Assembly (NCBI RefSeq): GCF_016801865.2
Contig: NC_068938.1
Span: 21,138,873 to 21,202,872, forward strand
From: Culex pipiens pallens
Taxonomy: Eukaryota; Arthropoda; Insecta; Diptera; Culicidae
Reading direction: 5' to 3'
Length of the DNA stretch: 64,000 nucleotides
Part shown: one piece after another, positions 23,074-35,705 of the stretch
Numbering within the stretch: position 1 is the stretch's first letter
Layout: the number at the start of each line of letters is the position of its first letter
Made by a program: the position numbers and the translations under genes
Notes under the pieces: model-generated
The model's input: the letters and a program-made list of their open reading frames with translations, nothing else
The model's database searches: none
What the model was told of the DNA's origin: nothing

Positions 23074-25269
23074 CAGGCCTGCCCAAAGTCCGGCCCGCAG
23101 GCCGGATCCGGCCCGTGAAGCCATTTCATCCGGCCCGCGACGGTTTTTCAAAAAGGTTCTATGACCGACCCTTATTAAATAAATAAATTGATTGTCTGAA
23201 AAAAAAAACAAAATAAGCTTGAGATCAAATGTAAACATATTTATTAGGGTGGGTACGTTTTTCAAAAAGTTCTCGGATCAAGTTTTAGTATGGTTCCCCT
23301 TGTAGGGCATGCCCAAAGGGACTTTCATGCCAAATATCAGCTCATTTGGTTGTAAACTGGCTGCGCGCATCAGGGTTAAAGTTTACATGGGAATTACTAT
23401 GGGAAAATTGGACTTTTTGTTCAAACGCTCCTACAGGTCTGGGAAAATAACGCGCCAACTTCTGGTATTGTCAGGACTATGGGGAATGGTCTGAAGAACA
23501 CTTTTCCCGAAGAGAGCATATGGATTCGTTGTCCCTAGACCTGGCGCATCGGCAAACAATCCGATGTCTCCGGAATCAACGGTTTTTCCTGAAAAAGCAT
23601 CAAATTTTCCTTAGCATGCTATGAAAGCTTTATGAACACCGCGACGCCATACGTCATTTTCCTTAGCATGCTATGAAAGCTTTATGAACACCGCGACGCC
23701 ATACGTCAGGCAGCTACCACGTGGTTGAAATATTTGCAAAAAATACAAATTTGCTATGCAAATATTCTGAATTCGACTAAATAATATCAGGATTACTCGA
23801 AATGATCATTTTCTAGTTAAAAGAAGGTTTGCAATTGAATATTCCAGCCGTTTCTCACCCACGTGGTACCTGCCTGACGTATGGCGTCGCGGTGTTCATC
23901 GAGCTTTCATAGCATGCTAAGGAAAATTTGATGCTTTTTCAGGAAAAACCGTTGATTCCGGAGACATCGGATTGTTTGCCGATGCGCCAGGTCTAGGGAC
24001 AACGAATCCATATGCTCTCTTCGGGAAAAGTGTTCTCCAGACCATTCCCCATAGGCCTGACCATACCAGAAGTTGGCGCGTTATTTTCCCAGACCTGTAG
24101 GAGCGTTTGAACAAAAAGTCCAATTTTCCTATAGTAATTCCCATGTAAACTTTAACCCTGATGCGCGCAGCCAGTTTACAACCAAATGAGCTGATATTTG
24201 GCATGAAAGTCCCTTTGGGCATGCCCTACAAGGGGAACCATACTAAAACTTGATCCGAGAACTTTTTGAAAAACGTACCCACCCTAATATTTATACAACA
24301 TTCTTCATGTTTGAATTTATATTCTTATATTTTCTTGATTGATATTTTTAAACTGAAAAATGGTACAAGAAAACAGAACTGTCCATTGCGTAAAATTGTG
24401 AAATTTATGAAAAAACTTTGATTGTTGTCTAAAAATGTACAAAAAGACACTAAATTTAAATATCTTTCAGTTTTAACTGTGTTTACTTAAATTGAAGTTG
24501 TTTTCTATTTTCAATTTTTTTTAAATAAATAAGTAAGCAAACCAATGTATTTTTCTAGAAGAACTTTTCAGTGATTAAGTTTTTTTTTTTTTTTTTTGAA
24601 AAAAAAGCTTTAAAAAGCAAATTATTAATACTGAAAATAGATCGCTGCAAATATTTTAAAAGTATTTAAAAAATGTCTCAAAATGAGTCAAGGTGCGAAA
24701 AATGTATTTTTAATAAGCTTTAAATTTCGAAGATTAACGAATTGAAAATGATTTTAAATATATTTTATCAATTTTAAAACTTGTGTGTTTTTAAAATCAG
24801 GTTAAAATATTTTTATTTAATATTTCAATAAAGATGCACAACAAGTTTTTTTGTAAAGGATATTCGAATCCAAATTTCGTTTGAATAATTTTATCATGTC
24901 TCATTGATTTTTTTACATTGTAGTGTTGAGGAAATCAAACTTAAAAATTTTCAACGACCATTGAAATTTGAAGGTTTTTTTTTTAAATAAAATATTATTT
25001 AAAAGTATTTGATTGTACTATACAATTTTAAACAAACAAAAATTGAAATAAGTCAAATAAAGACATTTTTGAAAGTCATCTTTGATTTTTATTCTTAAAA
25101 TGAAGATATATGATTCTTATTTGCAACACAAGTTCTTTTATTTACTTACTTTAAAATAAAAAAATAAATGTTTTTACTTTTTCAACTTTTATAAAAAATT
25201 AGTTCTGGCCCGCCACAGCTTCAGACCAATCAGATCTGGCCCGCAGAGTTTAAAGGTTGGGCACCCCTG
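23074..25269. mobile_element. hAT-like non-autonomous element
   Basis: The ends are CAGGCCTGCCCAAAG on the left and the reverse complement of TTGGGCACCCCTG on the right, with GGCCCGC motifs just inside both ends. Flanking 8-bp repeats ACATATAA (23066-23073) and ACTTATAA (25270-25277) match at 7 of 8 positions, the hAT hallmark. It is interrupted by the foldback element at 23244-24287. Confidence 0.75.
23244..24287. mobile_element. Long inverted-repeat (foldback) element, about 400-bp arms
   Basis: The arms 23244-23655 and about 23875-24287 are nearly identical inverted copies starting TTAGGGTGGGTACG, and the same peptide-like ORF appears in both (from 23309 on plus and from 24222 on minus). 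TATTTA flanks both sides (23238-23243 and 24288-24293). A segment of about 53 bp is tandemly duplicated at the end of the left arm (about 23601-23707). Confidence 0.85.
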
Positions 25270-25843
25270 ACTTATAATTTCAATGCTTATTTTTAAAATT
25301 GGCGATCGTGTAGCTTTTGATACTTCGTTTCAACTGGAAATGGCAAAAATAAAAGATAACTGAATTTAAAGTTGCATGTTAGATTTATTATTTTTCGAAG
25401 AATTTAGAAAAATATGTAGGAATTTATCTAATTACCAACTTTCCTTTTTGATTTTGAAAATATTGATGCACAATTTTTCAATAAATGTTGATTTATCTAA
25501 TTAATAATATAATAATAATGTATTTACCACTTTTTTATGCGAAATGTTTGAAAAGTCAAATTTTTTGAGCATGTTTGCAATAACTTATATCACAATTGGT
25601 TTTGTTTTTTTTTTTTGTTATTTTAATATTTTCTTCACGTTTTTAAAATCTTAAAATTTTAAAATTCTAGTCTTAAATTCAAAGTAATTTAATAAACAAA
25701 AATTGTGTGGATTTAACTTGAAAATTGTACAAAATATTACAAAAAATTTCAAGAGTTAGTAGATAATTTTCAAACAAATATTCTTGGGATTCCCGACTTT
25801 TTGGCAAAAAAAACACAAATTCCCCACTTGAGTGGTCACCCTG

Positions 25844-28800
25844 AATAAGTAAATGTGACCTTTTTTACAGGTGAGCAAATCTCATGGACTGGAATAATCA
25901 AATCTCGTCCAAATCTCATTTCCCGATTTATCCAGAACCTCAAATAATAGGCATTTCTTATCTTAAGTATGATTAAAAAACTAAAACTAAAGGCAAATCA
26001 GTCATCGAAAAAAAAATATGAATGAGTTTCAAAAAACAAATTATCGAAATTTTTTGTGAAAAAAATCTACAAAAATGGAACCAATACAGAGAGAATACAA
26101 AGAAATTCTATGAGAAATAATCAAAAACTGAATAAAAAAATGACAACGCTTATTTTTAAAATTGCCAGACATAAAGTTTTAATATTTGGTTTTAACTCGA
26201 AATTACAAAGGGAATGGCAATAAATTAAGGGGTTACACACATGTAAATCGGCAAAAATGTCAGAGGTTGGTTTGAGCACAAACTAAAACTTTTTTTAAAT
26301 CTGTTTTCAGGACATTAAACTATACATTTTCACCAGTTTGTCGCTATTGTCCAGTCCAACATATTCTTCAAGACTGCAGAGGTTTCGAGGAAAACCGAAA
26401 AGACAACAGCATCAGTGGAACACTTCCAACCATTCTTGCAAATGAGAAAAGAAAGGAGATCTCGATGATAAACTTCCTGAAAGAAACCTGTTTGTACAAC
26501 AAAATTTTAAAACAATTTTTTCCAAGACATGAATGCCACAAAAGTGGTAAAATGTCTACAATAAAAAAATAAATACATTTTCAACTATTAACTGAATAAA
26601 TTTGAAGACATTTGGTTGTATCATTGCCGAGATACAGCTATATGAAGTTGGCATGGCAATTTTGGTGAAGACTCGTTAAACCGGTCCTGTGTGCACGACG
26701 AAGGCCGAATTTCAAAAAGTTTATTTAAAAAAAGATAAAATATTTTTATGTTTTTCATATAAAAAATTGAAAGTTTTTGATTTTTGTATTTTTAAAAAAT
26801 GCAAAATTTCGAAATCGGGCTTCGTCATGCACACGGGATATGTCTTGCGAGTCGTCACTCAAAATTTCAGACAAATTGGTCAATCCCATCTCGAGATATC
26901 GTGGCACCCGTAAATCAACTCGGTGTCCAGAGAAAAACGCTCGCAAAGTTTGTCAGTTCGCTTTGCGCATGGCAAAATGTTCAGCCTAAATCGTCTGTAA
27001 GTTACTTTAATCATAAAAAAATCTTTATGAAACTTTCAGGAGTGATTGAAAAGATGAAGTTGATTTGATAAATTTGATAAATATGAAATTTTGTGATTTT
27101 CGACATGTATGAAAAATGAATTTTAAATGTTTCATTATCTTTTTTTTATATCGGAGAGCGCTTAACAGTTATTATACTTTTAAAGTATTTGAAAATATCT
27201 AGGAATTCGTTTACCATGATCCCTTTTTATTTTGTATTTTTTTTTACCATACGTTGATTTATCGCGTTGTTAGCATTTATGTTTTAATTCTTTTCAATGA
27301 AAAATCTGGATTGATAAGACTCCATGTTTCACCACTAATTTCATGCGAAATGATTGAAGAGACAAATCCTTCAAACATATTTGTAATAAATTAAACCAGC
27401 ATGTCAAGAATTTATTTATCTTTCGATAAATTTCATATTTTCAACAAGTTTTTGTTTAAATTTAAAAAAAATGTATGGATTTTATTCGTTTTTGAAGCTT
27501 TCCGATTACTGAAAAGTTTTATCTATAGTTGGAAAAATTATTTAAAATGGCCTAAATTTTCACATTTACATTAAAAAAAATAATGCAAAAAAAACTATTG
27601 CCAAACTCAAATTGCAATTGCTTAAGCTTAATGTTCATATAAGTTTTGCAATAGCTTTGATGTTGCTTAAAGTCAGATTTTTTATGATAAACATAATCAA
27701 AAAAAAAATCTTTTGGCTCATAAAAAATAATAAGAAAATCTGTGTCGAATGCTTACCAGCTGAATCATCCAATTTATTTATTAGTAATGTCTTAAATAGC
27801 CTTAAATAGGCCCAAAAAGTAAAAGGAACCTTAAATTTAAAGTTAGTTGCTAAAAAAGAATTGAGTGAAATTTATTTGAAAATTGTATTTACAGCAAATT
27901 ATAAAATCATTCAAGAGATAGAAAATAATTTTCAGACAAGTATGCTTGGGATTTCCAACTTTTCTCGACTTTTAGACAATAGATTGCAAATTCCCAACCT
28001 TTTCCCGACTTTCCGGATTTCCCGACTTGAGCGACCACCCTGTTTATATTTTTTTATGTATTTTTTTAAATTTGGCTGAAGTTTTGGCCGAAAAAGCAAT
28101 TAGTATAATAAGTTATAGACATCGAAGTACAATTTTGGCAGCTACTCATACAAAAATGCTATTAAACTTGCTATTATTTGTTGGTGATATGGAAGGTCCC
28201 CGCAAAGTTTGAGCCAAATAAAGAAAAAATACAAAATACAAAAATGGTCGAAATCGGCATACTGATAATACCTTCCCAATTTGATTTCTGCGTTGTTCGG
28301 GATAGTTAAACGAGTTGTACATTGATTCATTTTTGTTATTATATTTTCTGCAGAACAATTTCTATAAAAATGTTTAATTTGCTTATTTTTTTAAATTGAA
28401 ATATTATTTTATTAATTATACTGAGATTACAATTATCCTCTCTACGCCCACCAATGTATGCCCTTCCTTCCAAAAGCCCACACACCCGCTGTTACTTTTT
28501 TTAATTCCTCCCAATCGCCTTCTTTTTCGACGCGATATCATTACGACAAGAAAAAAAAACACCACCGAATCTTGATTTTATTGATTTTCTCGGAAAACTG
28601 TACGGAAAGCCACCTCCTCCTCCACCGACCCCGTTCCCATCTCCGTCCTGCAGCAGGACCCAAACCCAAACCCTGCCCTCCCTTCTCCGTTCCTGGCTCA
28701 TCACAGGAGCCATGACAAAGGACGACACTGCCAGAAGCAGCGCAGCAGGCCGGAAATGTCATCCCTTTTTTGAACGGAGAAAAAAAAATAGGAAAGGAGT

Positions 28801-28911
28801 CTTTTTGACAAATTTTCGATACGTTAGTGACGAAATTTATTTGAATAACTTTTTAATTGCTTTGAATTTCATAAAAAGATAAAATGTCTAAAAACAAAAA
28901 AAGGTGCTTAC
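25844..28911. other. AT-rich repeat DNA, possibly the intron of the 28.9-kb gene
   Basis: The left part repeats motifs of the outer transposon (CTCAAATAATAGGCATTTCT), and a matching end (GACCACCCTG) lies near 28041. A non-LTR retrotransposon scrap is at 26335-26505. About 28440-28760 is GC-richer without a supported exon. If the exon at 28912-28956 is real, this stretch is intronic. Confidence 0.45.
26335..26505 (+). pseudogene. Non-LTR retrotransposon C-terminal scrap
   Basis: In one plus frame the sequence reads PVCRYCPVQHILQDC followed by a charged helix-like stretch. This has the Cys-x2-Cys ... His ... Cys pattern found at the end of the reverse transcriptase ORF in Jockey-like elements. 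Only about 55 codons are left and no reverse transcriptase core is nearby. Confidence 0.5.
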
Positions 28912-28956
28912 CTTGACGAGTGGCCCTGGAATTTCGCGAAAGTCTCGCGACGACAT
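28912..28956 (-). CDS. First coding exon of an unrecognised gene
   Basis: On the minus strand an ATG at 28956 in the context AGAAAATGTCG opens MSSRDFREIPGPLVK and runs exactly 15 codons to a consensus donor, AAG|GTAAGC, at 28912/28911. The upstream 650 bp are GC-rich with CpG clusters, GA tracts and no other long frame, as expected for a housekeeping-type promoter and leader. Further exons should lie at lower coordinates, possibly outside the window, and I could not identify them. The protein is not recognised. Start, phase and splice signal are all good, so I regard it as a probable real exon. Confidence 0.5.
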
Positions 28957-29640
28957 TTTCTGGAGATTCCGCATCGAATGCCGTTTCAAGCATTCATAAA
29001 AATCACGAAAAACATGTAAACACAATCACTACACCCAAAATACAAACCTTTTCACGAAAATTCGTTCAAAATTTTTATTCAATAAAAAAAATACACCATT
29101 CACTGTCAAAATTGTCCCCTCTCGAAAAACGCTCACTGAACACACAACTCGCACACACACCGCCACACGAATCGTCTGTCAAAAAAAAAGGTTCTTCCGC
29201 GAATCTGCCGTCAAAACCACTTCCGGCGGGCCCGAAACCGGCCAATTTCACGCGCCGGATGTCCGGCCGCCCTTCCGGCACGTACGGCACCAACTTTTGG
29301 GGTAGAATTTTCCGAAAAACACCGTCAAACTGTCACTTTTCGCCGCGAACCCTCGGATATCGAGATATTTACAGCCATTTTTATTTTTCACACCGGAATG
29401 AATGTGTGTTTGCTTGCTTGGGCTTGCTTGGGTTGAGTTGAGTTGAGTCGGTCGGGGTGGACAAAGGACACGAGGGTGGAGAGAGAGGGAGAGGCTGGCT
29501 TGTGGGAGGAGGAGAAGGAGAAGAGGCAGCGTCTCGTGAGTGAGTCCAAGAGAGAGAGAGAGCGACGAGGTGAGAGAGAATTAATTTTGTTGTAACTTTT
29601 GAATGGGAAGATACGAATGGATTGGTTTTGTTTCATTGAT
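28957..29640 (-). promoter_or_regulatory. Likely promoter and 5' leader of the 28.9-kb exon
   Basis: This GC-rich island in AT-rich surroundings (densest about 29130-29340) is followed upstream by GAGA-type tracts (29455-29578). No TATA box at a convincing position was seen. The assignment is inferred from its place immediately upstream of the predicted first exon. Confidence 0.35.
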
Positions 29641-30473
29641 TGCAAGTTGATGATTGCTTATCGGATAAGTGCTCGCGAGGTGCTTATTAGGAGATAAAAC
29701 AAAGTGTTTAATTTATTGGTTTCAATGAAAACATCATAGTTGAGATGTTACTTAGTTGTATGTAATTCGATCGTCATTAATCGATTTTAAAACTTTTGTC
29801 AACTAGGGTTTTTTTTAATTATTTTGAATAAAGTCCAGAGTCGATTTACATTTAATATACAGTTTCCAATTTTACTTCACATGATCGAATCTACAAATAA
29901 ACGAATCACGTAAAAAGTTATTTGAATTTTCTGAGTCGACCTTTCTTTTTTTTATTTGGATGGAACTTTACCCTATTTCAAAAGAAGCAATTTTGCATCA
30001 TTAGTTTTTCCATACAATTTCAGGGGCTGGCCAAACAAAATAAATATATGAAATTCTGAGTCTTGAAAAGGGATTTCCTGATCGATTTGATGTCTTCGGC
30101 AAAGTTGTAGGTTATGATTTGGTGGTGGTGGTTGTTGATTTATTTGAGGCTGCTTTAACTTTCAAAATCATTCACTGCCTGTTATGATTGGGACTTTTCG
30201 GAAAAAATAGGAGCACAGAAAAGTTCAGACTTAAAATTAATTTCCAAAGCCACGATTTTTTTATTTTTCGGAAATTTTTACTCATTTTAAGGGACTAAAA
30301 AATACATCTTCTGATCTAAAATTTAGATAACCGAATCAGGAAAAAAATCGTTGTCCCCTAAACTACGCTAAGATTTAAAATGTTTAAATCCGAGGTGGCG
30401 GTTAATATGGTGATGACGAAATATTGGAAAAATGCATTTTATTATTTAATAGGAAATCAACTACAGTCCAGAC

Positions 30474-30898
30474 TCGATTATCCGAAGCCTCGATTATCCG
30501 ATGTTTCGACTATCCGAAGTTCGATTATCCGAAGGTTTGTATGCTAATTTGTATAGGACTTCGGATAATCGAATCACGAAAAAAAAATCGTATTTTTTCA
30601 TTTTCTTGTTTTTAACATAAAATTTGAGTTCTACGAACCTATTTTAGTCAAATTTGAGTTGTTGATTGCCTATTAATAAAGCAAATGCATATTTTCACTA
30701 TTGCATCATCGCCATTTTGGCCACCGTCTTGGATTTAAAATTTCTAAATCATTTTAGCGTAGTTAAGGGGTCATACCCAAGCTCAACAATGAAACATCAG
30801 ACAACGAAAAAACATTTTTTTCTTGATTCGATTATCCCAAATTTCGATTATCCGAAGTGAAATTTTTCCGAGGCCTTCGGATAATCGAGTCTGGACTG
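30474..30898. mobile_element. pogo-like MITE
   Basis: The ends CAGTCCAGACTCGATTATCC and its reverse complement at 30879-30898 are near perfect. TA precedes the left end, while the right flank is CA, a decayed TA duplication. Several internal repeats of TCGATTATCCGAAG are present, and there is no transposase. Confidence 0.75.
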
Positions 30899-31389
30899 CA
30901 TTCAAATTTGACTCAAATGGGGTCGCAGAACCAGAACTTGATTTTGAACACAAAGAAAAACAAAATAATGTTTTTGTTCGTGATTCGATTATCCGAAGTT
31001 CCATACAAACTTTCGGATAATCTTTTTGAAAAAAATCGTGTTTTTTGCAAATTTCAAAAACCTGAACAAAAAAATATTTTAAATATTTTTTTGAAGCAAA
31101 ATAAAATTTAACGTCGAAAAGTAATTCACATTTTTTGTAGAATATACATTGTTTTCAAGATATAAAGTCGACTCTCTGGCTGTCGATCTTCTCGATATCA
31201 ATATTGCGCCATCTGTCAATAAATTTTTCAGTTTTTTTTCAAAATCATGTTTTGATTGTTTAGTTCTATTATTTGATACCTCCCGCGCTCGACGGTTTCC
31301 CGAAGTGATTTTTCGAGTACTTTGGATAATCGGGTCTAGACTTTATATTCAATTTTTTCCCCAAATATCTTTTTTTTTAAGAACTCCGG

Positions 31390-31760
31390 TACCAGCGCAA
31401 ATCAATAATTGGGTACTAAAGCCCTATGTAAATTTTTATGTACAACGGTAAAACACACGATTAAAAACCATTTCTGATCACTTTTTTTCATTTTAATGCA
31501 AATTTTTTTTTTGACAAGACAACATTTTTTCGATGGATCAACTATGGTCCCCTTGGAACGAGCTGTCAAGTAGGAGCTTTTCTGTCAAGAAGGACCGCGA
31601 GGTTAATTTTTCAAAATTGATTTAAAAATCCATTTTAAACTCTTTGTGGTCGTACAAAGGGTCATTGTACTCAGAAAAATAAGCTTTATCGCTGTAAACA
31701 ATAATATCAGCAATCTAAGCTTCATTTTAGGACCCAATTGAAAAATACCTATTTTGGGAT
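31390..31760. repeat. Single arm of the 39.5-kb foldback family
   Basis: It shares long words such as TCGATGGATCAACTATGGTC and GAACGAGCTGTCAAGTAGGA with both arms of the element at 39515-40052. Confidence 0.7.
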
Positions 31761-31944
31761 TTCAACTTTTCTTACGTAGCCGCACACAAATAGCAAATAT
31801 TTTTCAAAGATTAAGTTGTGTATTTATATTCGATAAAAAAAAATGATCTAATGACATAATTGAATTTCTCAAATAAATAAAAACACATGTCTTGAAGTCT
31901 TCAACGATTGTTACATTTAATAAAAAAATCAATAAAATATATTA

Positions 31945-33847
31945 TTATCCAACATTTCTTTCTTCTTCTTCATGCTGCTTCATGTGCCGCGTCCAGTCCC
32001 CTTTGTACCGGAACATCCGATTGCAGTATTCACAACTAGAAGAAATTCGCAATTAAAATAAGAACACTCTATTTTCTTCTCTAATCAAGTCAAACTCACT
32101 GGTGCTGCGGCTCGGAGTGCTTCAGCATGTGATTGTTGAGCCGCGACCGGTGCGAAAACGACTCGCCACATTCGGCACAGGTGTGCGGCGTGGCCGTCGA
32201 GTGGGCCGTCTGCTGGTGCTTCGTTAGGGCGACCTTCAAAAGGACACTTTTTGTTGAATTTTTCTGACAAGAGTGCACTTTGAAGAACTTACCATTTGCG
32301 AGTACCGTTTACCGCACTGCTCGCAAGGGAATGCCCGCTCACCGGTGTGAACCGTCCGGTGGCTTTTCAGGCCCTGGGACGTGGGGAACCGCTTCGGACA
32401 CTGCTCGCAAGCGTACCGCAGCTCGTGACACTGCACGTGATACCAAAAGGCTTGGTAATGGGGCGCCTCGTAGCCACAGCCCGCGTGCTCGCAGATCAGA
32501 CTCTTGGGCTGGTGTTTCGGGTAGTGACCCGCCTCCCGGTTCGCCTGGACCACTTCCGGGTGCGCCTCCATTGCGTGCTGCCACCGTTTGGTCGGGTTGG
32601 TGAACTTTTCGCCGCACGTCCCACAAATCGACGGTTGGCCACCCGAGTGGGTGCGCTCGTGCGTCAGCAGCAGGGTGTTGCTGACAAAGGTCTGGAAAAA
32701 TGTGGTTCAGCTGTTGTAGCCGTTTGAAGGAACAATAACCTACCTTCGGACAAAACTGACACCGGAACTCCTTCTCCTTGTGCAGCAACAAATGCCGCTG
32801 CAACCGCCCGTTCGTCCCAAACTTCATATCGCACTGTTCGCAACGGAACCGCCCCTCCTCGATGTACCTATGCCGCAACATGTGCCCGTAGTGGGCCCTC
32901 TTGTTCGGCATCACAAACCCGCACGTTTCACACACAAACTTTTGCCCCTCGTGCGCGTGATGAATCTGAATGTGATTGTACAGCGCTTCCTTGCCAAACA
33001 GTCGGAACGGACACTTTGGACACGGCGTGCAACCCGAGTGCTGCCGGAAGTGAGTGAGCAGCGGCTTCAGGCCGGTTATGAGCTCTTTCTGGGGACCATT
33101 TCCGTTAACGCACAGCTGACACGTGTACGGCAGCATGTCCACGTGCTGGGGCAGGTGGATATTGAGTTCGCGAGGACTTGTGAAGAGCTGGCCACAGATG
33201 TAGCACTTCTTGGGGTCCATTCTCCACACCTTGCGAAGGTGTTTCTTTTTTTCGTAGATCGATATGGGTGAGCTTAGCTTTGGTATACTTATTTTTGGTT
33301 TCTTTCTAGTAGGGATTTTTTGTTCGTACAGCTCATCTTTAATAGATTCGTAAGGGACACATTCATCGTCATCAAGGTCATCATCCTCAGGACTCTCTAA
33401 CTTTTCCGAGCAATCCTCTTGAATTTCTACGTCTTTTAAATCAGATAAATTTTCCTCCTTAATAGTACTAATGCCATCCGAATCCTCATCCCCGACAATT
33501 TCCTCTCGAACCACATTCTCCGCCGGACACGCCTCCGGCCCTTCGGCAATCACGATACTCATCAGCGTGCGATAATTATCCAGAAAGTCCTTGCGCGTTT
33601 GGTAGGCCTGCTCCAGCCTGAAGAAACACTGAGAACAGGCCACCTTCGGGTAGTCGTCGTCAAAGTCGATCTCCAGCCCGGTCAGCAAGGCGAACATCTT
33701 CGGCACCGGAAGCGCTCCGAGGCGGGCTTTGAGCGGCAGCAGGTCGGGCTGAACCTCCAGACAGAGCCGGCAAAACTTGTCCACCGTGGAGTTGCCGGTC
33801 GGATTGGTGGCGGAGATATCCACGTCTAGTGGGTTGTCCTGCTCCAT
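31945..33847 (-). CDS. ZAD C2H2 zinc-finger protein Z1 (575 aa, 4 exons)
   Basis: CDS exons on the minus strand are 33847-32744, 32691-32293, 32233-32100 and 32035-31945, with all introns GT-AG (51-64 nt), giving 575 residues and a TAA stop. The start at 33847 is chosen over an upstream in-frame ATG because it directly precedes the ZAD (zinc cysteines C26, C29, C71, C74). An acidic linker follows (about 120-195), then 12 C2H2 fingers; finger 1 starts KCYIC and finger 12 ends in the family's FRYKGDW motif. Fingers 2 and 8 have unusual spacing. Introns split finger 6 (phase 0), finger 10 (phase 0) and the boundary before finger 12 (phase 2). ZAD domains dimerise and the fingers bind DNA, so a nuclear sequence-specific regulator is expected. 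Target unknown; no orthologue name is claimed. Confidence 0.92.
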
Positions 33848-34734
33848 TCCGGTGCAGAATTGAGTCACTTTTACAATTTGTTGAAAATATTTTGATACAA
33901 AATAATCTGACAAAATTTCAAAACTTAAACTACATAAAAAAACACTCAATTTATGAGGGTAAAATTTTAGTAATCAATCAAGCTAATTTTTAGCAAATTC
34001 GTTAAAAAAATAGTTTGTTTACTTTTTGCTCGAAACAACGTGATGTTAGCCCATTAAACTTGTTCACTGGTAAACAGCATTACACTTTTTTCAGTTCACT
34101 TTTACACACTTCACGGACACGGAGGATAGGCATTACACGAAATCGAGTTCGATTACACGAAATTCAGTTCAAGTACGATTACATACTTTCGTGTAACAGG
34201 GGTCGAACTGGAATTCGTGTAAAATTGAAATTGAAACGTTTCACCGGGTGAAAAAATGCCTGTTGCCTATATTTGGGCGTTTTTGGATTTTCTTTGGGAT
34301 TCTTATTAAGAGATATTAAATTTAAACTAAAGTATAAGATTGGACAATGTGTTTATTTATTCAAAAATTCTGTACAATAAATAAATGAAAAAAGACTGCT
34401 TTCACAATATAATAATAAAAATAATTGATGTTTCCGAGCTAATACCGCTGTTCCAAGTTAAATGTTCCGCCCACCGGTCCCAACTTGTTTGCTTTTTGGA
34501 GCAACCTCAAAATGAACCTTGGTCTTGGTCCAGCCGGAACCAGCTTTGGTGTTGCGAAGTCAACGCGAATCATTTCCGATTTGCTGTCTGCCACGAACCT
34601 AGAGAAAAAGAAAAAAAATCATAAGTATTATTTATTCCAAATCAATTTGAGCCAGTATCACCCACCGGAAGGTCTGTTCAACCTGCTGCCGTTTTCGGCA
34701 GCGGACTGCGCCATGGTCCAGTTATTGTTGTAGG

Positions 34735-34832
34735 TACGTTGTAGGCGGAACTGACCACAGCAGCTCGGTCAGGTCCCCGCGGCGATGTGGAAACTTGCGG
34801 AACGCGCGCTTTTCTTTCAGTCCGTCAGCATC
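34735..34832 (-). pseudogene. Fragment resembling ribosomal protein S15
   Basis: Minus-strand codons from 34820 read LKEKRAFRKFPHRRGDLTEL. This resembles the N-terminal KKKRTF-KKF-YRG-DL-LL stretch of eukaryotic 40S protein S15 at roughly 12 of 20 positions. The frame then diverges and stops. Minus-strand sequence downstream (about 34430-34600) has an exon-like look with a CTCTAG acceptor, but is not recognised. The match is short. Confidence 0.35.
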
Positions 34833-35705
34833 AGAAGAATACCTAATTGAACGACATTGTAAGCGAACCTTTCTGGCCAAGTTACTTTACTACACTGAAA
34901 AAATGTTATGTTTGAATTATGAGCAATGTAATTAGCTTATATCTGTAAGCCCATACATTCAATTGAAATGTGGTCAAGGACAAACTTATGGGAAATTGGA
35001 CGAGCTTTTCGGTAAAAATATTTTCGAAACTGAAAAATCAAGTCCGTCATATAGAAATTGCCAAAAACCATCAAAAAACCAATTTTTTCAACATTTTTAT
35101 TTTTAAAACCGCTGTAACTTCACAAGGATTGGACTTAGGACAATGGTCAATATGGAGACTTTTATGTAAAATTGTCTGGAGAATCGATTCCCGCATACGG
35201 CTTTTGAAAATTTTGACGTTTAGAGCACTTTTCAAAAAATCAGTTTCAGTAAATGATTTTTGTATTTTTTTAGGTGAGTTGCTCCATCCTGCATTTTTCG
35301 TGAGTCTTTTTGTAACATCTTAGGCTATTTTCACAAAAATTTTGAGCGAAAAAAAATCGTGGGCTCGCTTTCAAATTTAACTTTTAAACTTAAAAATCAA
35401 AAAATCTCATAAAAGTGGAGTGTTTTTTTCTTTTAGTGTATTTTTTTTTTTTGGATAGCCCGTCAAATTTCCTACAAGTTTGTCTTTGACCACTTTTTGA
35501 TACGATGCAACGGCTTCGAGATACAGCAATATTTAAATTACGAAATACAAAAATATTGAAAACACGTACGCCCTTCTCAAATGTCATTATCGAGTGTTAC
35601 TGGCTCCATATACACAAAAATGGCTTATATATGCCTAGGATAACATGTCTACAAAGTTTCATTGAAATCGGGGAGGGTCGGGTACAACCGATTCCCTATT
35701 TGACA

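Larger units (their letters stand above)
22833..25843. mobile_element. Outer transposon with CAGGGTGACCACTCAA ends
   Basis: The left end 22833-22848 and the right end 25828-25843 are perfect 16-bp inverted repeats. The subterminal sequence (CCCATTTTC / CCCCACTT type) is shared with the element end at about 49080-49158 and with sequence ending near 28041. It holds a second transposon (23074-25269) and, inside that, a third. No transposase remains. Confidence 0.7.
29641..31944. other. AT-rich intergenic DNA with transposon remains
   Basis: It holds the pogo-like element (30474-30898), a further degenerate set of GATTATCCGAAG motifs at about 30975-31340, and one arm of a foldback family (31390-31760). 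No gene was seen. Confidence 0.6.

Noticed and set aside
33848..33949. Upstream ATG extending Z1 by 34 residues
   Set aside because: The extension is AT-rich and hydrophobic, unlike other family N-termini. The ATG at 33847 places the ZAD near the N-terminus as in the other four genes.
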